From: JAWSVE01 sp033852115
GTDB taxonomy: Bacteria; Pseudomonadota; Gammaproteobacteria; Pseudomonadales; Cellvibrionaceae
DNA: 64,000 nucleotides
NCBI GenBank assembly: GCA_033852115.1
Contig: JAWSVE010000001.1
Coordinates: 590,545-654,544 of the forward strand
Reading direction: 5' to 3'
Shown in pieces: positions 16,999-27,131 of the stretch. The notes under the pieces were generated by a model that saw nothing but the letters and a program-made list of their open reading frames with translations, was not told where the DNA came from and did not search any database. Numbering within the stretch: position 1 is the stretch's first letter; every line of letters starts with the position of its first letter. Position numbers and translations under genes: made by a program.

Positions 16999-19590
16999 TT
17001 AGAACGATGTGCCCAAAGTGAACTGGAAGAACTCAGTTTCATCATATAGCTGCTCCTGAATAGGTCGCGCTACGCTGAAACGCAATGGCCCAAACCCGGA
17101 TATCCAGGTTAACCCAATCCCATAGGAGGCACTCATGTTATCCCACGAGATACTCTCGAAACAGTTGAGTTGGTTTTCACCACACTCAGTATCAAACACA
17201 TTGCCGACATCAATAAAGAATGCCGATTGTACACTGCGCTGATCCTTGATAAAGGGCAGAGGGAAAATAACTTCGGCACCGGCTTCAATCAGCAGGTTGC
17301 CTCCAATCGAGCGATCAAAGCGGCCTGTGACTTGCGCGCTAAGCTTATCATTCTGGTTAAAGCAGGTTCCACCGGTCTGATCACACAATACATAGTTCAC
17401 ATCGGCGACGCCATCACCATTAATATCAGCGCCTTGAACCAGATCATAAGTCACAGAAGGCACGCCTTTGGGGCCTAGTGAATTGCGCTCAAAGCCGCGC
17501 ACAGAGTCGAACCCGCCCGCATAAAAGTGCTCAAAAAATGGGACATCAGTGGTGTCGCCATAGGCCCCAGCATAACCAAGCTCAGTACGCAGTCGTAGCG
17601 TTAAGTTCTTAGTTAAAGGACGAAAGTATTGGCCCTCATAGCGCAACTTATAGTATTCAAGGTCACCACCCGGTAAAGCGAGCTGGAACGACAACTGTTG
17701 GCGATAACCTCGCGTCGCCAAGACACCGCGGTTCAAGGCGCTCTGCAACCAAGCGAGATTTACACTGAAGGTGTCGAATTCGTCGCCATTCTTATCGATA
17801 AAGCCCTGTGGTATGGGTAAGACCATAGGATCGGTACTTGCGAATGGGAATGCGGCCAAGCCCCCACCCGAATTCAAATCACTCTGACGAACGTAGTACT
17901 GCTCAATCAACGGAAATAACTCGGGACTCCCCTTAACTTCCTGATTTGAGAATTGACCAGGATCGATGACCAAATTTTCAACATTGAAGCCCATGGAAAT
18001 ACTGGAGATTTCGGAAAGCGGATAGCCGAATGTCAGGTTTGCACCTAAGCGGTCAATATTAAACGCCGATATGTTGTACTCTTCGTAGTCGGATTCGGAG
18101 TAGTAGACACCAAACCCCCGACTCACACCATCAACCGTAAAATACGGATCGGTGTAATTAAAATTCACTGACGACTGATAACGGTTGTGGTTAATGCTGA
18201 ACCCAACAGACTTCCCGGTCCCCATCCAGTTCGAGTTGCTAATGTTCGCCCCTACGACAGCACCATAGCCGTCGGAGTAACCCACTTGAAAACCAATCGA
18301 CCCAGAAGGTTGCTCTTCAACATCAAAGTTCACGTCGATTTGATCCGATGAACCGGGCACTTCCACCGTATCGACGTTCACCTCTCTGAAGTATCCCAAT
18401 CGTTCTAGACGCACTTTCGACTGCTCAATTTTTGCAGTCGACGCCGACGCGCCCTCCATTTGACGCATTTCACGTCGCAAGACTTCATCCGAAGTGCGCG
18501 AGTTACCGCGGAAGTTAATGCGTCGAACGTAGGCTCGCTGACCTGGATCGACGAAGAACGTAATATCAACCGTTTTCTTTTCAGTATCTGGCTGGGGAAT
18601 GCCTTTAGTTTCGGCGAATGTGTAACCTTCGTTGCCGAGGCGCTGGGTAATAAAATCCGAGCTGGTTGTCATTAATAACTGTGAGAAGGTTTGCCCCGAC
18701 TGGATGACAATATAATTGCGAATCTCTTCTTCCGACAAAATGGGGTCGCCAGCAAGCTTTACTTCATTAACGGAATAGACTTCGCCTTCCGACAAATTAA
18801 TAGTGACATAAATCGCTTCTTTATCTGGGCTAATGGAAACCGGAGCGGAGTCAATGGAGAAGTCGAGATATCCCCTATCAAGATAAAAGGACTCAAGCCG
18901 CTCAATATCACCGGTCAATTTTTCTCGCGAGTATTTATCATTCCCAGACAACCAAGACCAAAAGCCTGTGGATTTAATTTCAAACAAGTCCTTTAGGGTG
19001 TCTTCGGAAAAATCACTGTTACCAACAATATTAATATGTTTGATGCGAGCCTCTTTGCCCTCATCAACCTCGATTTTAACTTTTACCTGATTGCGCGGTA
19101 ATGGAATAACCTCGGTCACCACTGAGGCGCTATAGCGGCCTTGATTGACGTATTCGCGCTCTAAACTTTGCGCCAACCCTTCAAGTGTTGCACGCTTAAA
19201 AATCTGCCCTTCAGACAATCCATTTTCGGATAGGCTTTTTAACAGGTCTTCGGATTTAATCGCCTTGTTACCATCTAGCTCAATTTCACTAACGGCTGGT
19301 AACTCCTTCACACGAATAATTAACACATCCCCTTCACGTGCTATTTCCACATCGTCAAAATAGCCGGTGGTAAACAACTCGCGTACAGCGCTTTTAATCA
19401 TTCTCTGACTGACAACATCGCCCACACGAATAGGGAAGGACGAGAAAATAACACCGCGTGAGACACGCTGGTGGCCGTCAATCAGGATATCGGATACACG
19501 GAAAGGTTGTGTAGGTTGTAGATCTTGCGCAAGAGCCGGCAGTGTTACCAGTAGCAAGGCAAAAAGAAATGTACGGCCAACTTGTTTCAT
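16999..19590 (-). CDS. bamA: Outer membrane protein assembly factor BamA
   Basis: Central pore of the BAM complex that folds beta-barrel proteins into the outer membrane. 863 residues: signal peptide (1-21, cleaved after LPALA), five POTRA domains to about residue 430, then a 16-strand barrel ending in FTLGTSF with the C-terminal aromatic. The barrel region carries loops with Gly- and Asp-rich sequences. Downstream are skp and lpxD; its partner bamC lies elsewhere in the window. Confidence 0.98.
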   Translation of the reverse strand: MKQVGRTFLFALLLVTLPALAQDLQPTQPFRVSDILIDGHQRVSRGVIFSSFPIRVGDVVSQRMIKSAVRELFTTGYFDDVEIAREGDVLIIRVKELPAVSEIELDGNKAIKSEDLLKSLSENGLSEGQIFKRATLEGLAQSLEREYVNQGRYSASVVTEVIPLPRNQVKVKIEVDEGKEARIKHINIVGNSDFSEDTLKDLFEIKSTGFWSWLSGNDKYSREKLTGDIERLESFYLDRGYLDFSIDSAPVSISPDKEAIYVTINLSEGEVYSVNEVKLAGDPILSEEEIRNYIVIQSGQTFSQLLMTTSSDFITQRLGNEGYTFAETKGIPQPDTEKKTVDITFFVDPGQRAYVRRINFRGNSRTSDEVLRREMRQMEGASASTAKIEQSKVRLERLGYFREVNVDTVEVPGSSDQIDVNFDVEEQPSGSIGFQVGYSDGYGAVVGANISNSNWMGTGKSVGFSINHNRYQSSVNFNYTDPYFTVDGVSRGFGVYYSESDYEEYNISAFNIDRLGANLTFGYPLSEISSISMGFNVENLVIDPGQFSNQEVKGSPELFPLIEQYYVRQSDLNSGGGLAAFPFASTDPMVLPIPQGFIDKNGDEFDTFSVNLAWLQSALNRGVLATRGYRQQLSFQLALPGGDLEYYKLRYEGQYFRPLTKNLTLRLRTELGYAGAYGDTTDVPFFEHFYAGGFDSVRGFERNSLGPKGVPSVTYDLVQGADINGDGVADVNYVLCDQTGGTCFNQNDKLSAQVTGRFDRSIGGNLLIEAGAEVIFPLPFIKDQRSVQSAFFIDVGNVFDTECGENQLNCFESISWDNMSASYGIGLTWISGFGPLRFSVARPIQEQLYDETEFFQFTLGTSF

Positions 19591-19800
19591 AAATTACTTC
19601 TAATGGAACCCCTGCACGGATCGTGTCGATCGTGAAGCGGTTTTAATCCTGACTGAAAGTTCAATGTCTTAACGTTCGAGCGTTCGTTTAATTGATATTG
19701 TCTGTTGAATGACACACGCGCGAGGTAGTTCAGCTACCCGTTATTATCAAAAACCCCAATTTATTCTTTCTCGCTATCTCAACCAGTCGCTATGTCTACC

Positions 19801-21135
19801 TTAAAGGCGCAGAACATCGTTGTAGATCGCAAGCACCATTAAGCTAACAACCAGGAATAGCCCCAGCTGGTATCCAATAACCTGTACCTTCTCAGAAACT
19901 GGGCTGCCTTTGATAGCCTCCACCAAGTAGTACATTAAATGACCACCATCTAATACCGGTATTGGTAGCAGATTAAATACACCGAGGCTAACGCTCAGTA
20001 ATGCCAAAAAGCCAAGAAAGCTCATCCAACCACTGGCGGCTGAAGAGCCCGCCACTTTAGCAATGGTGAGGGGTCCGCTCAAGTTTTTATGGGAGATCTC
20101 ACCAAGAATTAGCTTCTTGACCGAAACAAAAACGAAGCTAACTGTGCGCATCGTTTCTTCAACTCCGGCGACGAATGCTTCGCCAACAGAATATTCGTAA
20201 CGACGCACGTAAGACTGGTCGTACATCCCACCCAGGCGAACTCGGCCAACGGTTTTGCCTTCAACAACTTCCTCGACGGGCATAACCGTTAGATTGACAA
20301 GATCACCTGCACGCTTGACGACAACATCAATCGATTGCCCAGGCCGCGCACTAACGTATTCAGCCCAACCAGACCAGTCACTTAGGTTAACGCCATCGGC
20401 AGAGAGCACCCGATCACCCTCTTTGAACCCAGCTTCTTTACCTGGGCCATCCTCAATGAGGCCGACCACCACAGGGGGTTTTTCGAAGGTAATGCCGAGT
20501 TCAGCAATGGGGTTCGGATCCATTGAGTCTTTGAGCCATGCATCAAGCATCGCATCAGATGTATAGATTCTGTCCGAATCAGGGTACTTAACCGAGAAAC
20601 TTAAGGGGCCCGACTCACCCATGTGGTTTATTAGTTCACTTAACACATCCCGCTGTGTTGGGGTATAAACACCATCTACCGCAACGATTTCTTGACCCAC
20701 CTCAAGGCGTGCGCGCTCGGCAATTGAACCTGGTTGAATTTCTCCAATGATGGGCGCTAAGTCCGCTCGCCCCGGCAGGAATAGAATCCAAAAGAAAATG
20801 ACCGCCAAGAGAAGGTTAGCCGCTGGGCCAGCTGCCACTACAGCGATACGCTGCCAAACATTTTTTCGGTTGAAAGCATAAGGCAGGTCTTCCGCTTTAA
20901 CCTCACCTTCTCGCTCATCCACCATTTTGACGTAGCCACCTAAAGGAATGGCCGCTACTGCGAATTCAGTGCCTTTTTTATCGGTCCAGGACCAGAGTGG
21001 ATTACCAAAGCCAACGGAGAAGCGCAGCACCTTCACACCACATAGACGTGCGACGTAGAAATGCCCCCACTCGTGGAAGGTCACAAGAACAATAATCGCT
21101 ACCAAAAACCATATGAGCGTTTGTAACAATTCCAT
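19801..21135 (-). CDS. rseP: Site-2 protease RseP
   Basis: Inner-membrane zinc protease that cuts anti-sigma factor RseA after DegS, releasing sigma-E. 444 residues. HExxH is seen as HEWGH at about 21-25, two periplasmic PDZ domains lie at about 110-300, and the third metal ligand motif is in NLLPIPVLDGGH near 400. It is directly upstream of bamA, itself a sigma-E target in relatives. The 210-bp gap before bamA could hold a promoter. Confidence 0.98.
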   Translation of the reverse strand: MELLQTLIWFLVAIIVLVTFHEWGHFYVARLCGVKVLRFSVGFGNPLWSWTDKKGTEFAVAAIPLGGYVKMVDEREGEVKAEDLPYAFNRKNVWQRIAVVAAGPAANLLLAVIFFWILFLPGRADLAPIIGEIQPGSIAERARLEVGQEIVAVDGVYTPTQRDVLSELINHMGESGPLSFSVKYPDSDRIYTSDAMLDAWLKDSMDPNPIAELGITFEKPPVVVGLIEDGPGKEAGFKEGDRVLSADGVNLSDWSGWAEYVSARPGQSIDVVVKRAGDLVNLTVMPVEEVVEGKTVGRVRLGGMYDQSYVRRYEYSVGEAFVAGVEETMRTVSFVFVSVKKLILGEISHKNLSGPLTIAKVAGSSAASGWMSFLGFLALLSVSLGVFNLLPIPVLDGGHLMYYLVEAIKGSPVSEKVQVIGYQLGLFLVVSLMVLAIYNDVLRL

Positions 21136-21167
21136 GCGTATTCTCTTAAATAACCGCTATTAGGGGG

Positions 21168-22355
21168 CTACGCCGAAAAAAAACTGGGCAAAAGCTCAGA
21201 AGCCAGCGCGCGAGCCTCCTGATCAGCACCTATGACAGCTTCTACAGAACTCGGTTCAATAAGCGTTGATCGTTGCAGCGTTGCATCAATGAGATCGGCT
21301 ATTTGTAAAAAGCCCAGCCGACCAGACAAAAAGGCATCAACGGCGACTTCATTCGCCGCATTTAGGACGACCTGCGCGGTTTTACCCGCCGTTGCGGCAT
21401 CCATTGCTAATCGCAAACACGGAAACTTCACCACATCGGGCGCGAAGAAGTCTAAGCGGCCTTGCTGCATGAAATCCAGAGGGGAAACGCCTGACTCAAT
21501 CCTTTCTGGCCAAGCCAGCGCATGAGCGATAGGTGTTCGCATGTCGGGGTTACCCAATTGTGCGATAACCGACCCATCGAGGTATTCGACCATCGAATGA
21601 ATGACGCTTTGCGGGTGCACAACAACATCGATTTTGTCTGGGGCTACATCGAATAGCCAGCAAGCCTCAATAAACTCCAAACCTTTGTTCATCATCGTCG
21701 CAGAGTCGACAGATATTTTCTTTCCCATCGACCAATTGGGGTGCTTACACGCCTGTTCTGGCGTCACGGCACCAAGTTCCGCGATATCGGTATGCAGAAA
21801 AGGGCCACCGGAGCCCGTTAATAAGATACGCTTTAAGCCTGCAGTCTCAAAGTCTTGGTAGTCGATAGGCAGGCACTGAAAGATTGCATTATGCTCACTA
21901 TCAATCGGCAGAAGTACGGTGCCACTTCGGGTAACTGCTTGCATAAACAAAGCCCCCGCCATCACGAGAGACTCTTTGTTAGCAAGCAACACACGCTTAC
22001 CGGCATTGACGGCGGCCAGCGTCGGCGCCAAACCAGCCGCACCCACTATCGCGGCCATCACCATATCGACGGCTGAGTCGGTGGCCGCCGTGTTCATGCG
22101 ATCGTCACCTGAAAGCACTTCCGTTCCCGCACCCGCATCGGCAAGTCGACTACGCAACTCGCTAGCAGACTCCTCATCGCGCATGACAGCGATTCTAGGT
22201 TGGCAAGCAAGACACTGCGCTACCATTTTATCTACGCTGCGGTTCGCCACTAGCGCAAAAACGGCATAGCGATCAGGGTGTTGAGCGATAACGTTTAGCG
22301 TACTCTTGCCAACAGATCCGGTAGAACCCAATACGGTAATCGTTTTAACTGCCAT
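21168..22355 (-). CDS. dxr: 1-deoxy-D-xylulose 5-phosphate reductoisomerase
   Basis: Committed step of the MEP isoprenoid pathway (DXP to MEP, NADPH and metal dependent). The ATG at 22355 gives MAVKTITVLGSTGSVGKS, the NADPH-binding fold, with GGAG nine bases upstream; a start 15 bases earlier would overlap cdsA and lacks support. 395 residues. Metal and substrate motifs are present: IDSEHNAIFQ, GSGGPF, SMGKKISVDSATMMNKGLE. Confidence 0.97.
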   Translation of the reverse strand: MAVKTITVLGSTGSVGKSTLNVIAQHPDRYAVFALVANRSVDKMVAQCLACQPRIAVMRDEESASELRSRLADAGAGTEVLSGDDRMNTAATDSAVDMVMAAIVGAAGLAPTLAAVNAGKRVLLANKESLVMAGALFMQAVTRSGTVLLPIDSEHNAIFQCLPIDYQDFETAGLKRILLTGSGGPFLHTDIAELGAVTPEQACKHPNWSMGKKISVDSATMMNKGLEFIEACWLFDVAPDKIDVVVHPQSVIHSMVEYLDGSVIAQLGNPDMRTPIAHALAWPERIESGVSPLDFMQQGRLDFFAPDVVKFPCLRLAMDAATAGKTAQVVLNAANEVAVDAFLSGRLGFLQIADLIDATLQRSTLIEPSSVEAVIGADQEARALASELLPSFFSA

Positions 22356-22357
22356 GA

Positions 22358-23203
22358 TTACCAACTCCAACCCGATAAAAGATAGCCTAACGTAAATATT
22401 GGCGCTGCTGCGCTGATGCTATCAATACGATCCAAGACACCACCATGCCCCGGCAAAATTCGACCGCTGTCTTTTATTCCGCGCGCGCGTTTGAGCATAC
22501 TTTCCAACAAATCACCGAGAACAGACACCAAACTAGTCGGCACGATAACTAACAAAAGCCGCCAATCTAACGGGCGATCCCCAAAGACTGACATGGCAAC
22601 TATTAATAGGGTGGCAAATAACACACTGCAAATGAAGCCTCCGTAAAACCCTTCCATTGATTTTCCAGGGCTTACCGCGGGTGCTAATTTACGTTTACCG
22701 AATTTACGGCCAACGAAATAAGCCCCAATATCGGCACATGCAACACAAACAACCATTATCACAATCAACCAAGCGCCGTTCGGCTCGGCATGAAGGAATG
22801 CAGCACTACACAATGTGGGGAAAATAACGAATATACCGATCAGCGTTTGTCCAACCGGATTATTCCAGAATGACGAAAATGAGGGATACCGTTTCACAAA
22901 AACTGCAGCAACGAACCACCAAACGGCCGTAACGGAAACCACGGTTTTCACGCGGGCCGAGTCGATGTGCCCGTCAAAAATCCCCAACCACCAGAGCATA
23001 CATAACTGCAGCGCCACCATGCTTGCAGCATACACAGTACGAGTGATTAAGCCGCTACAATGCGCTAGCCTTGACCACTCCCACGCGGCGACGGCCATAA
23101 ACACCGCAACCACGGACACAAACCACTGAGGCTCCAACGCAAACAATGAGCCTAGTAAAATAGCAGCAAGTACAATCGCAGTGATGACGCGCTGTTTCAG
23201 CAT
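22358..23203 (-). CDS. cdsA: Phosphatidate cytidylyltransferase
   Basis: Integral membrane enzyme making CDP-diacylglycerol for phospholipid synthesis. 281 residues, about 8 membrane segments. The family signature is near the C-terminus (SVLGDLLESMLKRARGIKDSG, conserved Asp residues and the K-R-x-x-x-x-KD pattern). The stop codon is two bases from the dxr start. Confidence 0.97.
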   Translation of the reverse strand: MLKQRVITAIVLAAILLGSLFALEPQWFVSVVAVFMAVAAWEWSRLAHCSGLITRTVYAASMVALQLCMLWWLGIFDGHIDSARVKTVVSVTAVWWFVAAVFVKRYPSFSSFWNNPVGQTLIGIFVIFPTLCSAAFLHAEPNGAWLIVIMVVCVACADIGAYFVGRKFGKRKLAPAVSPGKSMEGFYGGFICSVLFATLLIVAMSVFGDRPLDWRLLLVIVPTSLVSVLGDLLESMLKRARGIKDSGRILPGHGGVLDRIDSISAAAPIFTLGYLLSGWSW

Positions 23204-23225
23204 AGTTTACCCCTGAGCCTCAACC

Positions 23226-23960
23226 TTAGGCCTTTGATGACCCGGCAATCTGATCACCGGTTAGACCAAAGCGTCGCTGACGCCGATTAAACTCATCTAT
23301 CGCCACCAGAAGATCAGCGGATGAAAAGTCAGGCCAAAGCTTGCTCGAAAAATACAGCTCAGCATAAGCGGCCTGCCACATTAGAAAGTTGCTGATGCGC
23401 TGCTCCCCGCCCGTGCGAATTAACAAATCCAGCGGAGGTAGGTCTGCGGTGGACATATGCTTGTCCATCACTTCTTCTGAAATATCATCTTCTAGCAGGC
23501 GGCCTGCAGCAACTTCGATAGCAATGTTCTTCGCCGCGCGTGTTATATCCCACTTGCCACCATAGTCTGCCGCAATAACCAAATCTGTACTGCCATTTAG
23601 CGTAATATCTTCCGCATTTTCGATGGCACCCAGTACTTTGTCGCTGAATCGGTCACGCCCACCAATGACTCGCAATCGCACTCCTTCATCACGCAATTGT
23701 GGAGATTCATTAGTGAGGTAGTTGTGAAAAAGACGCATCAGTGCGTCCACTTCTCGCTTAGGGCGATTCCAGTTTTCGCTACTGAATGCAAAGAGAGTTA
23801 ATGCTTCCACGCTATTGTCTCGACATGTATTTAACATGTCGCGAATGCGTTCCACACCAGCTTTATGACCATTTATGTTCAGCAACCCACGTTTTTTGGC
23901 CCAGCGATTATTGCCGTCCATAATAATCGCAATGTGCCGAAGATTTTTTTCGGAGGACAC
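23226..23960 (-). CDS. uppS: Undecaprenyl diphosphate synthase
   Basis: cis-prenyltransferase that makes the C55 carrier lipid for peptidoglycan and O-antigen. 244 residues. Catalytic Asp in MDGNNRWAKKRG (residues 14-25), FAFSSENWNRP near 78, and the RTGGEQRISNFLMWQ region near 187. It lies 22 bp before cdsA. Confidence 0.98.
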   Translation of the reverse strand: MSSEKNLRHIAIIMDGNNRWAKKRGLLNINGHKAGVERIRDMLNTCRDNSVEALTLFAFSSENWNRPKREVDALMRLFHNYLTNESPQLRDEGVRLRVIGGRDRFSDKVLGAIENAEDITLNGSTDLVIAADYGGKWDITRAAKNIAIEVAAGRLLEDDISEEVMDKHMSTADLPPLDLLIRTGGEQRISNFLMWQAAYAELYFSSKLWPDFSSADLLVAIDEFNRRQRRFGLTGDQIAGSSKA

Positions 23961-24028
23961 TAAACTAACCTTTGATTTGGTAAGCGGCAGATCTAACTAC
24001 CATGAAAATATAATAGCGATTGCCGCTA

Positions 24029-24586
24029 TTATATTTCCATCAAGTCTGCTTCTTTCGCTTTCAGGCTTTCATCAACCTTAGCGATAAATTTATCAGTAAT
24101 CTTTTGCACTTCATCTTGCGCGCGGCGCTCATCATCTTCACTGATTTCTTTTTCTTTTTGTAAATCTTTCAATTGGGCGATAGCGTCTCGACGCACATTA
24201 CGCACAGACACTCTCGCGCTTTCCGCTTCAGACCGCGCTTGTTTAATGAAGCCTTTACGCGTTTCTTCAGTGAGCGCAGGCATAGGCACACGAATAACCT
24301 CACCGGCTGTAGCTGGGTTTAGCCCTAAATCAGATTTCATAATCGCTTTTTCAATATCGGGCACCAATTGCTTTTCCCATGGCGTGATACTTAAAGTACG
24401 CGCATCTTCCACGTTGACATTCGCCACTTGTGACAAAGGAGTATCGCTGCCGTAATACGACACCATAATGCCGTCTAGGATGCTAGGGTGCGCGCGGCCT
24501 GTACGAATTTTATTGAAGTGTACGGCTAGCGCGTCTAGCGCTTTCTGCATTCTTGTTTCAGCTTCTTGTTTAATGTCATTAATCAT
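24029..24586 (-). CDS. frr: Ribosome recycling factor
   Basis: Splits post-termination ribosomes with EF-G. The ATG at 24586 gives MINDIKQEAETRM, matching the family N-terminus and 185 residues. The start overlaps the pyrH stop by 8 bases, indicating coupling; an ATG 9 bases earlier is possible. The RTGRAHPS motif near residue 31 is present. Confidence 0.97.
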   Translation of the reverse strand: MINDIKQEAETRMQKALDALAVHFNKIRTGRAHPSILDGIMVSYYGSDTPLSQVANVNVEDARTLSITPWEKQLVPDIEKAIMKSDLGLNPATAGEVIRVPMPALTEETRKGFIKQARSEAESARVSVRNVRRDAIAQLKDLQKEKEISEDDERRAQDEVQKITDKFIAKVDESLKAKEADLMEI

Positions 24587-25319
24587 TGCACGCACCTTCT
24601 TCTATCAAAGTACCTTCATCGGCACCCACGACTATATTCAATAACGCGCCCGCTTTGTCCATCTTGAACACACGAACGGGCATATTGTGTTCACTCACTA
24701 AGCAAATTGCAGTTAAGTCCATTACACCTAGCTTTTTCTCTAATACTTCGTCGTAACTTAAACGATCATATTTTATAGCCGAACTATCTTTCATTGGGTC
24801 AGCAGAATAAACCCCATCGACTTTGGTCGCTTTTAAAACGATATCAGCTTCGACTTCGATGCCACGCAAACAGGCGGCAGAGTCTGTAGTAAAGAATGGG
24901 TTACCAGTCCCTGCAGAAAAGATAACAACTTCACCACTACTTAAGCAGCGAATTGCTTGACGACGATCGTAGTGCTCAACGACACCACTCATTGGAATAG
25001 CCGACATAACTCGTGAGGAAATATTAGAACGTTCTAACGCATCGCGCATCGCGAGAGCATTCATCACGGTCGCAAGCATGCCCATGTGATCGCCAGTTAC
25101 GCGATCAAGGCCTGCAGCATTAAGCGCAGCGCCGCGGAATAAATTACCACCGCCGATCACCAAACCAACTTGGACACCAATACCCACAAGCTGGCCGATT
25201 TCTAATGCCATTTTATCGAGGACTTTGGGGTCAATACCAAAGCCTTCGGAGCCCATTAACTCCTCGCCACTCAACTTCAACAAAATTCGTTTATATTTTT
25301 TATCGCGAGTGTTCGGCAT
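24579..25319 (-). CDS. pyrH: Uridylate kinase
   Basis: Phosphorylates UMP to UDP; amino-acid-kinase fold, usually hexameric and feedback-inhibited by UTP. 246 residues. Motifs: LKLSGEELMG near residue 13, VIGGGNLFRG near 56, STGNPFFTTD-type segment (AGTGNPFFTTDSAA) near 140. It lies between tsf and frr. Confidence 0.98.
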   Translation of the reverse strand: MPNTRDKKYKRILLKLSGEELMGSEGFGIDPKVLDKMALEIGQLVGIGVQVGLVIGGGNLFRGAALNAAGLDRVTGDHMGMLATVMNALAMRDALERSNISSRVMSAIPMSGVVEHYDRRQAIRCLSSGEVVIFSAGTGNPFFTTDSAACLRGIEVEADIVLKATKVDGVYSADPMKDSSAIKYDRLSYDEVLEKKLGVMDLTAICLVSEHNMPVRVFKMDKAGALLNIVVGADEGTLIEEGACND

Positions 25320-25386
25320 CGACTGGTCTCCAAAGAATTGAAAAGCGTTTTATTGCGCGTCCGTGCGCCTATTCTCATTCCATAAA

Positions 25387-25405
25387 CCCGGCATACAATG
25401 CCGGG
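25387..25405 (-). terminator. Hairpin between tsf and pyrH
   Basis: Perfect 8-bp arms CCCGGCAT/ATGCCGGG with a 3-base loop, just after tsf. On the minus strand it is followed only by TTTATGG, so it may be a weak terminator or attenuator. Confidence 0.55.
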
Positions 25406-25413
25406 GACAGCAA

Positions 25414-26286
25414 TTACTTGCTTGCTTCGACTTGCGCAGCAACTTCCGCGGCGAAATCAACTTCTTCTTTCTCGATACCTTCACCCACTCCGTAGCGAAC
25501 GAAAGCAACGATTTCCGCACCTGCATCTTTTGCTAATTTACCAACGCTAACATCTGGGTTTTTAACAAAAGGCTGCTCGGTCAAGCTGTTTTCTTTCAAG
25601 TACTTGGCGATACGACCTTGCATCATTTTCTCAACGATATTTTCAGGCTTGCCCGCCATGTCTGGTTGCGCTTTGATGATGTCTTCTTCGCGCTTAACAT
25701 CAGCTTCTGGCATATCACTTGGGTTCACAACCGCTGGGTTCACAGCAGCAACATGCATAGCAATGTCTTTGGCCAAATCAGCGTCGCCGCCTTTCAATTG
25801 AACCAACACCGCGATACGGTTGTTTGAGTGAACATAACCACCAACAACACCGCCTTCGGCAGTTTGTGAAGCGATGCGACGTACGCCGATGTTTTCACCA
25901 ATTTTTTGAACCAATTTTTCGCGTTGATCTTCAAGATCACCGGCCATTAATGCAGCAACATCTTCTTGCTTATCCGCGAACGCTTTATCAACCACAGTGT
26001 TAACAAAGCCAAGGAAGTTTTCGTCGCGTGCAACGAAATCAGTTTCACTGTTGACTTCAACTAGCAAGCCGTAGCTTGCGTCGTCAGCCAATTTAATGGC
26101 TACAACGCCGTCTGCTGCTGTGCGGTCAGCTTTTTTAGCTGCTTTCAAACCACTGGCTTTACGCAGGTTGTCGATAGCCACTTCGATATCGCCATCAGCT
26201 TCTACTAGAGCGCCTTTGCACTCCATCATTCCGAGCCCAGTACGCTCGCGTAATTCTTTTACCATCGAAGCAGAAATTGCTGCCAT
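25414..26286 (-). CDS. tsf: Elongation factor Ts
   Basis: Guanine-nucleotide exchange factor for EF-Tu. 290 residues. The N-terminal UBA-like segment (VKELRERTGLGMMECKGAL) is followed by the core with the TDFVARDENF motif near 80. It follows rpsB with a terminator-like hairpin in between. Confidence 0.98.
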   Translation of the reverse strand: MAAISASMVKELRERTGLGMMECKGALVEADGDIEVAIDNLRKASGLKAAKKADRTAADGVVAIKLADDASYGLLVEVNSETDFVARDENFLGFVNTVVDKAFADKQEDVAALMAGDLEDQREKLVQKIGENIGVRRIASQTAEGGVVGGYVHSNNRIAVLVQLKGGDADLAKDIAMHVAAVNPAVVNPSDMPEADVKREEDIIKAQPDMAGKPENIVEKMMQGRIAKYLKENSLTEQPFVKNPDVSVGKLAKDAGAEIVAFVRYGVGEGIEKEEVDFAAEVAAQVEASK

Positions 26287-26327
26287 GATCGTATCCTCAC
26301 TATTCGGTTTAAATCTTGGTTAAATTG

Positions 26328-26354
26328 AAAAAAGGGGGCCGCTGCCCCCTTTTC
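26328..26354 (-). terminator. Hairpin with T-run between rpsB and tsf (attenuator/partial terminator)
   Basis: On the minus strand GGGGGC, loop AGCG, GCCCCC, then TTTTTT, 20-odd bases after the rpsB stop and before tsf. Because tsf has no other evident promoter, partial read-through is likely; this would lower tsf relative to rpsB. Confidence 0.8.
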
Positions 26355-26375
26355 AAAATGGACTAGCTTTCGCTA

Positions 26376-27131
26376 TTAGCCTGCGTTGCTTTCCGCCGCA
26401 TCACCAGCGTCATCCACCTCAACAAACTCACTCTTTGCTGGAGCCGCCTGAGAAGAAGCACCTTCTAGACATGCGTCTGCCATAGCCGTCATGTACAATT
26501 TGATTGCACGGATAGAGTCGTCGTTTCCGGGGATTACGTAGTCAACGCCTTCAGGATCACTATTAGTATCAACGATACCAATAACAGGAATGCCGAGTTT
26601 GTTTGCTTCTTTGATCGCGATACGCTCGTGTTCAACATCAATCACGAACAGTGCATCTGGCAAACCGCCAATGTCTTTAATACCACCGATAGAACGCTCA
26701 AGCTTTTCCATCATGCGAGTACGCATCAACGCTTCTTTTTTAGTTAGAAGGTCAAAAGTACCGTCTTGGCTCTGAGTTTCTAGTTCGCGGAAACGTCGAA
26801 CAGAAGCGCGGATCGTTTTGTAGTTGGTCAACATACCACCCAACCAGCGGTGGCTCACGAATGGCTGACCAGCGCGCTCAGCTTGCTCTTTGGTGATTTT
26901 TTGAGCCGCTCGTTTGGTACCAACGAACAACACTTTTTTCTTTTGAGACGCTAACTTGCGCACGAATTCCAAAGCGTCGTTGAACGCTGGGACGGTGTGC
27001 TCGAGGTTAACGATGTGGATTTTGTTGCGAGCGCCAAAGATGAATTTGCCCATCTTTGGGTTCCAGTAACGAGTCTGGTGCCCAAAGTGAACGCCAGCTT
27101 GCAACATGTCGCGCATGCTTACTGATGCCAT
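26376..27131 (-). CDS. rpsB: 30S ribosomal protein S2
   Basis: Component of the small subunit near the mRNA exit. The ATG at 27131 (MASVSMRDMLQAGVHFGHQ) with AGGA 8 bases upstream is the true start; the frame is open further but that part is the leader RNA. 251 residues. Family motifs HFGHQTRYWNPKM and VGIVDTNSDP-type (IGIVDTNSDPEGVDY) are seen. The C-terminus is acidic. Confidence 0.98.
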   Translation of the reverse strand: MASVSMRDMLQAGVHFGHQTRYWNPKMGKFIFGARNKIHIVNLEHTVPAFNDALEFVRKLASQKKKVLFVGTKRAAQKITKEQAERAGQPFVSHRWLGGMLTNYKTIRASVRRFRELETQSQDGTFDLLTKKEALMRTRMMEKLERSIGGIKDIGGLPDALFVIDVEHERIAIKEANKLGIPVIGIVDTNSDPEGVDYVIPGNDDSIRAIKLYMTAMADACLEGASSQAAPAKSEFVEVDDAGDAAESNAG

